Shown here one piece after another: positions 9,124 through 17,524 of a DNA stretch of 64,000 nt. Origin of the DNA: Enterococcus villorum. Lineage in GTDB: Bacteria > Bacillota > Bacilli > Lactobacillales > Enterococcaceae. The DNA is taken from the NCBI RefSeq assembly GCF_007990225.1, contig NZ_BJWF01000005.1:42086-106085 (forward strand). Reading direction: 5' to 3'. How positions within the stretch are numbered: position 1 is the stretch's first letter; each line of letters opens with the position of its first letter. The position numbers and the translations under genes were made by a program. A model generated the notes under the pieces. That model saw only the letters and a program-made list of their open reading frames with translations, had not been told where the DNA came from and did not search any database.

Positions 9124-9445
9124 ATGACGTTCCTTGGTAGACTAAAATATCTTTGCAAGAAATAAGGGGGTTCGATTAACGGCATTGAGGAGAAATTAAA
9201 TATTGGAGGAACTCGCTGTACTCTTAGAATAAAAATGTTCCGAACCTAATTAAAGTAGCTGACTACTTTGATTTATCTGTAGATTACCTCCTAAGAAGAG
9301 AGTCGAACAATAAAAAAACTTCTGTTGACTTATCCCAAGATGATATACTCTTATCTTTGGACAGTGAGACGCTGGATGAAGAAGACGTGCCATTGTTAAT
9401 TGTACTAGCAAGGACTATGGAAACAGAAAAAATGGTAATTAAGAA
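9124..9445 (+). pseudogene. CI-like XRE repressor pseudogene
   Basis: Reading across frame breaks gives MTFLGRLKYLCKK, then SINGIEEKLNIG, RNSLYS, NKNVPN and LIKVADYFDLSVDYLL, the standard helix-turn-helix layout of small phage repressors. Compare LARLADYFNVSVDYLLGR in the intact repressor at 44543. In-frame stops occur after CKK and where a Trp is expected (TAG after SLYS), with at least one frameshift. It is not functional as written. Confidence 0.75.
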
Positions 9446-9736
9446 ACAAAACACATTGATTTCTGCACAGCGCACGAGCTTGGACACTTTCTTGAACGAT
9501 ATTTAGTACTTTCCCCTCTTTACTCCAAGTCGGTTCATAAACCGAAACTCGAACATGAAGCAAATAAATTTGCAATGCCATTACTTATGTATAATCTCAT
9601 TATCAACGAACTGACAGACGCATCGCACTTCTTAATTGATAGATTCATGGATTTTTATAACATACCCATGAAGTTAAGTGATCTATGTCTCTCTGGACGT
9701 AAGAACTACTTCAACGAGGAGATATCTCCAGTATAA
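9446..9736 (+). pseudogene. ImmA/IrrE-type metalloprotease, C-terminal remnant
   Basis: One frame reads HIDFCTAHELGHFLERYLV, then KLEHEANKFAMPLLMY, and stops at 9734-9736. HELGH is the zinc site and the EHEANKFA helix supplies the third ligand, as in ImmA proteases that cleave phage repressors. The N-terminal third is missing and the fragment is joined out of frame to the repressor ruin, so a deletion fused the two. Confidence 0.78.
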
Positions 9737-9867
9737 CTTGATCAACAAATAACAAATGAAATAATAGGAAAAACAAAATATTTTTTTGTTTTATTTTTTC
9801 ATCGAATAAAGTTTTTTTGAAAAATTAGGAAAAACAAACAATTAAATATGGAAAGATTTTGAAAACA

Positions 9868-9901
9868 AAAAAGCCCGCGGTGCAACGCGGACTCTACCCT
9901 T
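9868..9901 (+). terminator. Hairpin before the SHOCT gene
   Basis: The sequence aagcccgcggtgcaacgcgg can fold into a short stem and is followed by a T-rich stretch. A matching hairpin precedes the SHOCT gene in the intact prophage (about 45637-45660), so this arrangement is shared by descent. Confidence 0.5.
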
Positions 9902-9947
9902 TTTTCTTAAAGACAAATATATTATAGCAGGAAACGAGGGTTAGTAA

Positions 9948-10850
9948 ATGGATTATTGCGAAATTTGTGGCGATGACTTTGAAAAAGGCAAAAAGATTAA
10001 TTTGACTTCCGGCGAAGTGATTTGCATTGATTGCAAAACCAGAACAAAAAAAGAAATGCGGTTAGGTATTTTCGACTCATTCAAATATTCCTTAGGCGAG
10101 ATATACGAAATGTACCACAAAAAAGACATAGATTTGAAGTCTGTTTTTTCTAAGAAAAAATCATTCTTATTAGATGTGAAGAACACAGAAACTGTATTCG
10201 AAAAAGGTATCCATATAATAGGTGGTCAACATTTAATTGAAGCTGAAGGATATACAAAAATCGGACAGCTTACTGATGGCAGAGTCTATTTTAAAGGCAA
10301 TTATAACTACTTCTATTATTTGGTATCTTTGGATTTCGAAGGTGCTAGATATAGAACCGAGACAGTTCAAACTTCAAATGGAATCACAAATACAAATTCG
10401 ATAGAACGAACCAAAAAGAAAGGTAAGTCTGGTAAAGTTGTTGCAGGAGCTATAATAGGTACTATGATCGTGCCTGGAATAGGTACTGCTGTGGGTGCTT
10501 ATGCAGGTGGAAAAGGGAAAGACAAGAAAAAGAAGAAAGCCAAACAAGTTGTAAGTACTAAAAACGTAACAAGTGGCACAACTCGAGAAGTCGAAGAAAA
10601 TTCAGTGTGTCATCTGGAATTAGTCAGACTTTCGGACGACAAAAAAATAAAAATTTCTGTTAAAGCAAATAGCACAGATTATCACGAATTAGCAAGCATG
10701 GAATTAAAAACTGACTATTTGTCAAACCAAGCCATCACTAGAGAGCAAGCGATAGAAAAATTAAAAGAACTAAAAGAACTTTTCGATTTGAGCATCATAT
10801 CAGAAGAAGAGTTTGATATCAAAAAGAAAGAATACTTATCTAATATCTAG
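9948..10850 (+). CDS. Zinc-ribbon / glycine-zipper / SHOCT protein
   Basis: A 300-residue protein, intact inside a decayed prophage. The N terminus has two CxxC pairs (CEIC at 4-7, CIDC at 26-29) spaced like a zinc ribbon. Residues about 165-190 form a glycine-rich hydrophobic segment (VVAGAIIGTMIVPGIGTAVG) flanked by lysines, like a membrane-inserting glycine zipper. The last 35 residues (LKELKELFDLSIISEEEFD) are a SHOCT domain. The ribosome site is weak (AACGAGGG). It is the counterpart by position of the PH-SHOCT gene at 45718. Exact function is unknown; its survival amid ruins suggests selection. Confidence 0.75.
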   Translation: MDYCEICGDDFEKGKKINLTSGEVICIDCKTRTKKEMRLGIFDSFKYSLGEIYEMYHKKDIDLKSVFSKKKSFLLDVKNTETVFEKGIHIIGGQHLIEAEGYTKIGQLTDGRVYFKGNYNYFYYLVSLDFEGARYRTETVQTSNGITNTNSIERTKKKGKSGKVVAGAIIGTMIVPGIGTAVGAYAGGKGKDKKKKKAKQVVSTKNVTSGTTREVEENSVCHLELVRLSDDKKIKISVKANSTDYHELASMELKTDYLSNQAITREQAIEKLKELKELFDLSIISEEEFDIKKKEYLSNI

Positions 10851-10871
10851 CGAAGATTATTCAAGGAACAC

Positions 10872-10910
10872 CCTTCCGATGCCTAACGCCTCACGTTAGG
10901 CATCGGAAGG
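10872..10910. repeat. Perfect 17-bp inverted repeat
   Basis: The arms ccttccgatgcctaacg and cgttaggcatcggaagg pair perfectly around a 5-nt loop, 20 bp after the SHOCT stop and 6 bp before the integrase remnant. It has no T-run on either side, so it is not a classical terminator, although it lies where one would end the SHOCT mRNA. GC is well above its surroundings. Confidence 0.85.
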
Positions 10911-10916
10911 ACAACT

Positions 10917-11120
10917 ATGGTAAAGATAAAAAAATACAAAAAAAGACGGGGCAACTGCCTATATGTTGAAAGCTTACTTAGGTACAAATTAGTCACCGTA
11001 AACTTGATAAGATTACTCCTGCGATAGTTCAAACTTTCGCAAACCAAAACGTAAAATACAAACATTATAGAGAATTTATCAGTACTACTTCTAGGATATT
11101 CGAAGCAGTGAAAACAAAAA
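10917..11120 (+). pseudogene. Tyrosine integrase remnant with internal deletions
   Basis: Starts MVKIKKYKK and, after a one-base slip in an A-run, continues DGATAYMLKAYLGTN, matching KKNGKKLWKFQTYLGVD of the intact integrase. It then jumps to KLDKITPAIVQTFANQNV and KHYREFISTTSRIFEAVK, matching the intact INKISIDIAQKFANEKV and LYREFINNASRICDYAIK. The catalytic domain is gone. The terminator-like hairpin and att core that follow are laid out as after the intact integrase. Confidence 0.82.
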
Positions 11121-11186
11121 ATAAAGCTAGAAACATCGATGGATCAGCTCTGTATCAATGTTTCTAGCTCTATTAAATTTACCTAA

Positions 11187-11204
11187 AAGGAAGGTACAGG
11201 ATTT
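11187..11204. repeat. Left attachment core of the intact prophage
   Basis: The 18 bp aaggaaggtacaggattt is identical to 48468-48485 inside the tRNA-Ser gene. Direct orientation and the 37.3-kb phage content between copies identify them as the two prophage ends. Confidence 0.88.
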
Positions 11205-11334
11205 ATATATGGCTGGTAATAGAAGAAAATTACTAGCATATTTTAGCGATTTACCCTAATTTTTACTTGTAGTTATAAAATATTAGCACTAACTAAATTT
11301 CAAAACGTAGTCAAAAATGTATTTAAAATTCTAA

Positions 11335-11351
11335 TCGGGTAAGTGTTCGAC
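11335..11351 (+). repeat. Dispersed prophage motif, copy 1 (inverted)
   Basis: The sequence tcgggtaagtgttcgac matches, with one base missing, the reverse complement of the 18-bp motif found at 42515 and 47179. It lies about 130 bp inside the left att, within the 190-bp gap before the endolysin gene. Confidence 0.7.
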
Positions 11352-11373
11352 TAAACTAGATTTAATTATGTAC

Positions 11374-11399
11374 GCTCCTCAACGAGGAGCTATTTTTAT
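11374..11399. terminator. Hairpin at the 3' end of the endolysin gene
   Basis: Stem gctcctc / gaggagc with a 3-nt loop, then tattttta on the + strand. It lies 6 bp past the endolysin stop. The T-run is on the + side, so it may mainly block transcripts entering from the left att. Confidence 0.55.
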
Positions 11400-12415
11400 C
11401 GTTTAGGAATATTTAAATACCAACGTTTGTCATGGAAATCTTGCGCATCGCCTTTAGTGTTTCCTTCTGGATCATTCGTTGCCCGCATCATGACATAGAC
11501 TTTCTTATTAGGGAAGTTGCGCATGTTAAAAGATACATGATATCCAACGTTTCCAAATGTCCCATACGCTTGATTTACATCTGGTCTATAAATTCCATCA
11601 GCTTTTACTCTAGCTAATTCTTTCCCAGTATTGTAATCCATAATGAAGATATACTCGTATTTATAGTTAGCAATGTGCCATCCAGCTACATGCAAGTTTG
11701 CATTTTCGATTTCCCCAAACTGATCAATGTGGGCGTCATTTGTTCCATCTGTCAGCGTAGGATTTGCTGCACCTGCTCTAGTTTGATCAATGACTGGTTT
11801 ATCATCTGAAGTAGTTGGATTTTCATCGGTAAATCCATGAGCTAAATCATATGCTAATTTTTCTTTACTTACGCCCATTTCAGAAAGATAACCGTAAGGA
11901 TCTGTATGATCGCCCCAGATATTTTGTGTTACCCATAAATGCGATTTGATTCCTGGTTGGTTATAAGGAGTATACAATGTTAATGGAATACCATATTTCA
12001 TTGCTGAATCTCTAGCCAATTCAACGTATGCCTTGTAGTTTTTCTCAAACGTTGCTTTATCATGTGTGTGCTGTAACTCAATCTGCACAGGACTGTTGGC
12101 ATTAGCATACGAACCAGCACCGTACTGTACATAACCAGGTTGTCCGACTTGATAAACAATTCCACCGTCTCCCACAATGTAAGCAGTATAAGCGCTAGTC
12201 CATGAACGTTGCATATACTGTGCTTCATTGCGTCCTGTTGCTGTTTCGTTAGCCGTTTCATGAAGTAAAATATACTGATTATTTGCTACTTGTGAGCTAC
12301 CTTCATTTACACCTAAATTAAATTCATTGTTGATCGTATAGGCAAACCCATTAATTGGCAATAAAAAAAGAGCCGTTAATAGGCTCATCGCAGTAATAGT
12401 AATTTTCTTTTTCAT
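11396..12415 (-). CDS. Secreted endolysin, N-acetylmuramoyl-L-alanine amidase (Amidase_2)
   Basis: A 339-residue lysin. Residues 1-25 form a typical Sec signal (MKKKITITAMSLLTALFLLP, then NGFA). The amidase_2 domain covers about 40-190 with zinc ligands visible in ILLHETANE, IELQHTHDK and the HTDPYGYL end motif. After a Pro/Thr/Asp linker, the C-terminal 140 residues (HIDQFGEIENANLHVAGWHI and following) resemble the cell-wall-binding module found in other enterococcal phage lysins. The signal peptide means export can precede holin opening. The ribosome site is AAAGGAG. It is the last gene of the lytic operon. Confidence 0.9.
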   Translation of the reverse strand: MKKKITITAMSLLTALFLLPINGFAYTINNEFNLGVNEGSSQVANNQYILLHETANETATGRNEAQYMQRSWTSAYTAYIVGDGGIVYQVGQPGYVQYGAGSYANANSPVQIELQHTHDKATFEKNYKAYVELARDSAMKYGIPLTLYTPYNQPGIKSHLWVTQNIWGDHTDPYGYLSEMGVSKEKLAYDLAHGFTDENPTTSDDKPVIDQTRAGAANPTLTDGTNDAHIDQFGEIENANLHVAGWHIANYKYEYIFIMDYNTGKELARVKADGIYRPDVNQAYGTFGNVGYHVSFNMRNFPNKKVYVMMRATNDPEGNTKGDAQDFHDKRWYLNIPKR

Positions 12416-12538
12416 TGATCATCTACTCCTTTAATTATTAGTTTTTTTATCAAATACTAAATTATATTTAAACAAAAAGACACGATATAAATCGTGTCTA
12501 ACATTAATATATTATGAAAATAAAAATATTTGATTTTG

Positions 12539-13897
12539 CTATTTTTCTTTTTCTTCTACCCTAATAGAGTCCACTCCCCAATATGCAGCAACACTTCTAT
12601 TTCTCTCATTATTTTTATCTGAAGTAATATCATTACCATTGTAAACTGGATAAATAGTTTGTGGCTTGTAATTTAATGGTGGAACAACTATATCCATTTC
12701 ACCATTCTTAATTTGCCTTTTAATAGATTCATTTTGATTATTGTAACTTACATAGTTTTTATATATGTCAGCAGTTCCATTGAAAAAAAGTAATAAAAAA
12801 CTAATCATTAAATAACTGAAGATCATAGAAAAAACAACTTTATTGATTTTATCAAAATTTGCTAGCAATTCAAAAAGACTAATTACTATAGATATGAAAA
12901 TAAAAATAATTCCCCCAAAATAAGATCTAGACCAAGATAACGCGGTTGGAGAAATAGTAAGAACTCCTATTGTCAATATGCCACCAACGAAAAACAATGA
13001 ACTTAAAATATTACTAATTGTTAAACTACTATTTAAGTACGATAAAACAATCAAAGCTAATGCTATCGTTAGAGGAAACATTGCATTTTCCTGTAATGCA
13101 CGACTGATTGCAGGTATTGCATCAAGAATTTTCCAAAAGATTGAAAGATTACTTCTATCAAAATAAGTAGCCCTGATGTCGTTGCCAGGTGCCATTACCA
13201 TAAAAAGAAAACCTACAATATTTCCAACAATACCAGCAATCATCCATTTTTCTATTTTTTTATTCTTATAAAAATACGAAAGAGCAGTATATACTACAAC
13301 AATGAACAATGTGCCTCCAGAGGTATTTTCATTACACCAACCAGCTATTATTCCCAAAAGAAGCATCCCTATTGTCTTAAAAAAACTATTATTTTGTTCT
13401 TTAGATTCTGTTATATATCGATGATAAACCAAAATAAAAGATAACATAATAACCATTGCGGTGAGATAATTCACAGAACCAGCCATCCACAAGTAAACAT
13501 TATTGAAAGCTGGAGTAAATATCCACATTAATGAAAATATGATAAACCCTTTTAGATAAACATTTTTAGTAGCCCGATCTTTTATTATGGAAGAAAACAT
13601 AATAATTTGATAAACCAATATAGAAAACATGCAAGAATTATATATATTAAAATATATTTTTGGTAGTTTAGTAAAAAATCGAAAAATAACGTGGACTACT
13701 GATCTGCCAGTCCATGTCATATATTGTTGATATTCGTCAGATAAAATTGTTTTTATACTTGAGGTTTTTACAAAATAAGAATAATCGTCGTGTACCAAAG
13801 GGGACATGCTATTTAAAATAAGCATAAATACAAAAATACAAAATAAAACAATAAATAAATGTCTGTCGCTCTTAATTTTTTTAATCATACCAAACAA
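12539..13897 (-). CDS. Polytopic membrane protein, DUF6056 / GT-C-like
   Basis: A 452-residue protein with about ten hydrophobic helices. The outside loop HDDYSYF near residue 38 and the WMAGSVNYLTA and GWCNENTSGG motifs recall the phage and capsule DUF6056/GtrII-like group, proposed polyprenyl-phosphate-sugar-dependent glucosyltransferases. The start is either TTG 13897 (four bases after GGAG) or ATG 13888. It is strongly AT-rich. It sits between holin and endolysin, where it has no obvious lytic role, which suggests a surface-modifying cargo gene. Confidence 0.65.
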   Translation of the reverse strand: MFGMIKKIKSDRHLFIVLFCIFVFMLILNSMSPLVHDDYSYFVKTSSIKTILSDEYQQYMTWTGRSVVHVIFRFFTKLPKIYFNIYNSCMFSILVYQIIMFSSIIKDRATKNVYLKGFIIFSLMWIFTPAFNNVYLWMAGSVNYLTAMVIMLSFILVYHRYITESKEQNNSFFKTIGMLLLGIIAGWCNENTSGGTLFIVVVYTALSYFYKNKKIEKWMIAGIVGNIVGFLFMVMAPGNDIRATYFDRSNLSIFWKILDAIPAISRALQENAMFPLTIALALIVLSYLNSSLTISNILSSLFFVGGILTIGVLTISPTALSWSRSYFGGIIFIFISIVISLFELLANFDKINKVVFSMIFSYLMISFLLLFFNGTADIYKNYVSYNNQNESIKRQIKNGEMDIVVPPLNYKPQTIYPVYNGNDITSDKNNERNRSVAAYWGVDSIRVEEKEK

Positions 13898-14082
13898 TTA
13901 GCTCCTCTTTATTTCAAAATATAACTTAGTATAACATAAATTTATTATTTGGCAGCGTCAAATTAAAACATACAGAATCTATATTCCAACAAATCATTTG
14001 TACTATTTTCTCAAATAAAGTAGCACTTATCCATCAAATGATTTTCTATATCTAAATGTTCAGTTTAGTCCATTTCTTTCTC

Positions 14083-14289
14083 CTATTGTAATTTCTCGTG
14101 AATCTTCTCTACGGTACTCTTGATTGTCTCTACATCACCCAAAGCGTTCGTTAATTTGTCGATAGTATCTTGATACCGTTCTTCTCTTGTATTGTTCTGT
14201 TTCATTACCCAAACAAGTAAGCCAACAAACAATACTGCAAAACTTATTTGTTCAGGATTTGAAAGCAACGACTCCAACAATTTATCCAT
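14083..14289 (-). CDS. BhlA/UviB-like holin
   Basis: A 68-residue protein with one N-terminal transmembrane helix (ISFAVLFVGLLVWVMKQ, residues about 16-32) followed by a charged helix rich in Lys and Glu. This matches the BhlA/UviB holin-like family. The ribosome site is AAAGGGGTGA. Its position after the baseplate genes and before the lysin supports a holin role. Confidence 0.82.
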   Translation of the reverse strand: MDKLLESLLSNPEQISFAVLFVGLLVWVMKQNNTREERYQDTIDKLTNALGDVETIKSTVEKIHEKLQ

Positions 14290-14364
14290 GCTTCATCACT
14301 CACCCCTTTCATTGCACAATAAAAAACCCCCACCTTTGAGCGTGTTAGTAGCAAAATTAGTATT

Positions 14365-16695
14365 TTATGCAGGTTTTACTTCTGATATTTTTAAGGATAA
14401 TAGTTGTAGATGGAACATCTTTGCTGCGGCATCTATCCCTAAAGTAAATTCTACTTTATCTCCTGCGACTAAAGTGTGAACGTACTGACCAGCTTGAGAT
14501 GTCATATAGTTTAAATTGGCACTACTACCTACATTAGCGAAGTTAGTATCACTTCCATTTTTTCTAATTTTTACATAAGCAAATTTGAACGTATTGTTTC
14601 CATGCAATTTTACAGAACCCTCAAAAAATAAAACACAGTTTCTGGTTGCGGTTAAGGTAATTCCATCACTACTTATCGTATATGGTAAATCACTAGCTGT
14701 GTGAAAAAAATCCGTAGCGACAAGAGTCCCTATTGGTATTTTTGTCCCATCTGGTGAATCTGTTAAATCTCTACCTTCACTGTAAATGGCGAATAGTGGC
14801 ATTGCGTCACTAATAGTTTTAATGTTAGTTGTGTTAGTGGCTATCTTAGAAGTATTGGCAGTTACTTTTTTATCAACTTCATTAATGGAAGCAGTCAACT
14901 GCGAATTAATCTCCGATGCTTTCCCATCAGTATATTTATTTGCTTGACTAACAATTTCAGAAATTTTAGTATCTGTGGCCAGATTGTTTTCCACGTATTT
15001 AGGTGATAAATCCCAAACATATTCCTCTGGGTTATCAGAATCACGCATACCAATACCACGATATTTATACTCACTAATATTCGGAGTAGCTACATCTCCT
15101 TCCTCTATCTTTAACAACTCGATTGTGCAATTTCCAAGTGTATTTTTTGGAAATTGGTACAATTCGATATTGCTAGGATTAGCAGCAGCTACCTCATTAG
15201 GTGTAAAAGTTAAACGCCATGTATCAACTAAACCATTCACAGGAGTTAATGTGCCATAATCAATCGAACCATTTCCAAATAGTTTAAAAGACTGATTGAC
15301 TGGCTTCGTTCCTTTTAGTGTGATTGTCATCGTTTTCCCTATTTCCAAATTCTTTTTCATCTTTGCGGCATACAAATTATAAGTTGATGTATTTATTGGA
15401 AATACAACCGACTGATTTGCCAGATTTTCATTCAAAGGAATTTTGGATATCTGCCATGGTTTTTCAAATAAGTTGGGGTGATATGGCGTAGGTATTGCTC
15501 CTTCTTCTAACTTGATATATTCTATACTGATTGATCCATCCACTATTTGGGAATTACTATCTAAACGTAGATAAGTACGCTCTACTTGTTTCATTTCTGA
15601 TACACTACCAGTCACAGAAATCATTTTTGTTTCTCCCACTAACGTATCAGCTAAGTTCGTTCCCAATAGAATGTTACCTCCAGGAAATTTTCTATAAGTT
15701 AGTCGAACTTTTGACAAGTCTCCTACAAAACCCTCATTCACTGTTACCTTAGCAGAAAGCGTATAGGTTGTTTGGGGCTTGATTTGCATGACATTTCCTG
15801 TTTCAGCACCAAATCCAGAATTTCTAAAAGTTAATTTTACACCCCTATTTTCGTTGACAATTGTTACATTATCTTTTGTTGTAAAATAATCACTAGTTAT
15901 AGTGCTTAATAGATTGGAATTTCCACTATAATCATAGTCTCCAAAATCAATGCTGTTTGAATACATCTTTTTCAACTTGCCAAGATCACCAATTTGCTGA
16001 TTGGTTTGGTTCATCTTATCTTTGATTAACGTTAATTCATTTTGTGTTGAAACAACGTTTTGAGAAACAGTATCAATATTAGATTGAGTTGTTTTTAATT
16101 CCTCTGTTACCTCGACAATAGTTTGATCAATTGACTGTGCTGCATCCTCTACAAAATTATTTATTTGCTGGTTGGCCTTTTCGATTGTAGAATCTACATT
16201 TGTTAATGCCTCATTCACTGCATCTGTTGTTTCTTGCTTGATTCCATCGAGCAGTTGTTGAAAGTCTTTGAAATAATATTCTCCATTTAATTGAACATCT
16301 CTATCGATGATAGATTTCTCGATATTGAAAGTAAAAGCCAAGTTGTCGGTGTGACTGCCATCTGGAAAGTCAATATAAACATTCGCATCAACTTTGCCTT
16401 CATAAGCAAGTAACATATCAGGAATGAAGTATTTTACAATACCTTGCATGTAGCTTTCAGTAATGATTTGGTTGTCAAAAATAGGAAATTCTTTTTTCTC
16501 TTCACCAGAATAGATGTACATAAAAAGACGAACAGTCGCATTGATTAAATCAGTTGGACTTCCGTCTTGATTTTTAATTTCAAATTGTAATACGCCCGCT
16601 TTTTTGTCATAGGATTTGAAAGTAAAACCAGTAATTTTCGCTGGTGGATTTGTCGGTTCTGTCGGAACAATGATTTCTCCTGTCTTTTTTTCCAT
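14365..16695 (-). CDS. Baseplate upper protein with C-terminal receptor-binding region
   Basis: A 776-residue virion protein. The N-terminal 135 residues (KITGFTFKSYDKKAGVLQFE through AFTFNIEKSI) have the BppU-type Ig-like fold. Residues about 150-245 are a long coiled coil (repeated Asn/Gln/Thr heptads). Two beta-rich carbohydrate-binding-like modules follow (about 250-410 and 415-545), then another coiled-coil stretch and a C-terminal beta domain (about 650-776) that looks like a trimeric C1q/TNF-like head. Probable role is host-wall binding. Confidence 0.75.
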   Translation of the reverse strand: MEKKTGEIIVPTEPTNPPAKITGFTFKSYDKKAGVLQFEIKNQDGSPTDLINATVRLFMYIYSGEEKKEFPIFDNQIITESYMQGIVKYFIPDMLLAYEGKVDANVYIDFPDGSHTDNLAFTFNIEKSIIDRDVQLNGEYYFKDFQQLLDGIKQETTDAVNEALTNVDSTIEKANQQINNFVEDAAQSIDQTIVEVTEELKTTQSNIDTVSQNVVSTQNELTLIKDKMNQTNQQIGDLGKLKKMYSNSIDFGDYDYSGNSNLLSTITSDYFTTKDNVTIVNENRGVKLTFRNSGFGAETGNVMQIKPQTTYTLSAKVTVNEGFVGDLSKVRLTYRKFPGGNILLGTNLADTLVGETKMISVTGSVSEMKQVERTYLRLDSNSQIVDGSISIEYIKLEEGAIPTPYHPNLFEKPWQISKIPLNENLANQSVVFPINTSTYNLYAAKMKKNLEIGKTMTITLKGTKPVNQSFKLFGNGSIDYGTLTPVNGLVDTWRLTFTPNEVAAANPSNIELYQFPKNTLGNCTIELLKIEEGDVATPNISEYKYRGIGMRDSDNPEEYVWDLSPKYVENNLATDTKISEIVSQANKYTDGKASEINSQLTASINEVDKKVTANTSKIATNTTNIKTISDAMPLFAIYSEGRDLTDSPDGTKIPIGTLVATDFFHTASDLPYTISSDGITLTATRNCVLFFEGSVKLHGNNTFKFAYVKIRKNGSDTNFANVGSSANLNYMTSQAGQYVHTLVAGDKVEFTLGIDAAAKMFHLQLLSLKISEVKPA

Positions 16696-16736
16696 TGAAT
16701 CACCTTCCTTAATAATTAAATAGAGGAGTCACCGTA

Positions 16737-17510
16737 TTAATAAATTCCTTCGATACCTGCAATCGTAAAACCTGTGTCATCTGTAAAATCTATAGTTCCA
16801 TTTCCATGAATAGTGGCCAATCGACATTTAGTAAAACGTAGCACCACGTTGTCACGATAATTAGTAAGTTCTATTCGAATATTCCAAATACTTTTTTCGG
16901 ATGAACCTATACCCGTGAACATAATAACTGGGTTATCTACCGCTGGTGTTTCAAGCGTAAATTGTGTACCTAAACCCTTGATATGAAATCGTAAACGGCT
17001 AAAACGACGTGTACTAGCCGTTAAATTCATATTTTGTCCTACAGCACAATCTGAATCGCCCGCTTTCCACAGTTTCGTTACTTGTTCAATTCGTTTCCAA
17101 TTTCTTGAATTGTAGCCACCTTCTCCGCCTTCCTTGCTTGAATTGATATAGAAAATACTTCCGTTTGATACATCAATCATCACATAAGTCTTACGTTGAG
17201 CGTGTTCCCCGAATACATGCAACTGGATAATTTGTCCAGGGATCATTGGATCAGGCGTTCCCATTTCGTCAGCCCAAGCCCATACAGTAGCGTAATGCCC
17301 AAATGGAATATTCCAGAAACTATACTTCTCACTTAAGTAATTATCCTTAATTAAATGACCGGTTGCTTGTGCTACGGTCTCAGGTGAAGCAAAACCTGCA
17401 TTTCTCTCAGTAGCAAGCGCATGTGCTTGTTGGTCGTTACCATCACAATGAATAGCAAATTGTTCTAACATGTGATCAATTGCTTCTTCTCTTGTCATAT
17501 CTTCAAACAT
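16737..17510 (-). CDS. Baseplate / tail-tip protein, putative receptor binding
   Basis: A 257-residue protein between two baseplate genes. The N terminus is helical and acidic (DMTREEAIDHMLEQFAIH). The middle contains aromatic-rich beta segments (YSFWNIPFGHYATVWAWADE), and the C terminus is all-beta (LTASTRRFSRLRFHIKGLGT onward). No catalytic motif recognised. Position and beta content suggest a tail-tip or glycan-binding component. The ribosome site is GGAGTGATGG. Confidence 0.55.
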   Translation of the reverse strand: MFEDMTREEAIDHMLEQFAIHCDGNDQQAHALATERNAGFASPETVAQATGHLIKDNYLSEKYSFWNIPFGHYATVWAWADEMGTPDPMIPGQIIQLHVFGEHAQRKTYVMIDVSNGSIFYINSSKEGGEGGYNSRNWKRIEQVTKLWKAGDSDCAVGQNMNLTASTRRFSRLRFHIKGLGTQFTLETPAVDNPVIMFTGIGSSEKSIWNIRIELTNYRDNVVLRFTKCRLATIHGNGTIDFTDDTGFTIAGIEGIY

Positions 17511-17524
17511 TATCCATCACTCCT

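Larger units (their letters stand above)
8665..11186. mobile_element. Decayed prophage end (repressor, ImmA, SHOCT, integrase remnants)
   Basis: Between asnB and the left att of the intact prophage lie, in order on the + strand, ruins of an XRE repressor (9124 on), an ImmA-type protease (9446 on), an intact SHOCT gene (9948-10850) and a twice-deleted integrase (10917-11120) ending beside an att core. This is the same order as at 44543-48485. The left limit is uncertain; 8665 is chosen because 14 bp there match the att neighbourhood. About 350 bp at 8772-9123 hold no recognisable gene. Confidence 0.7.
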
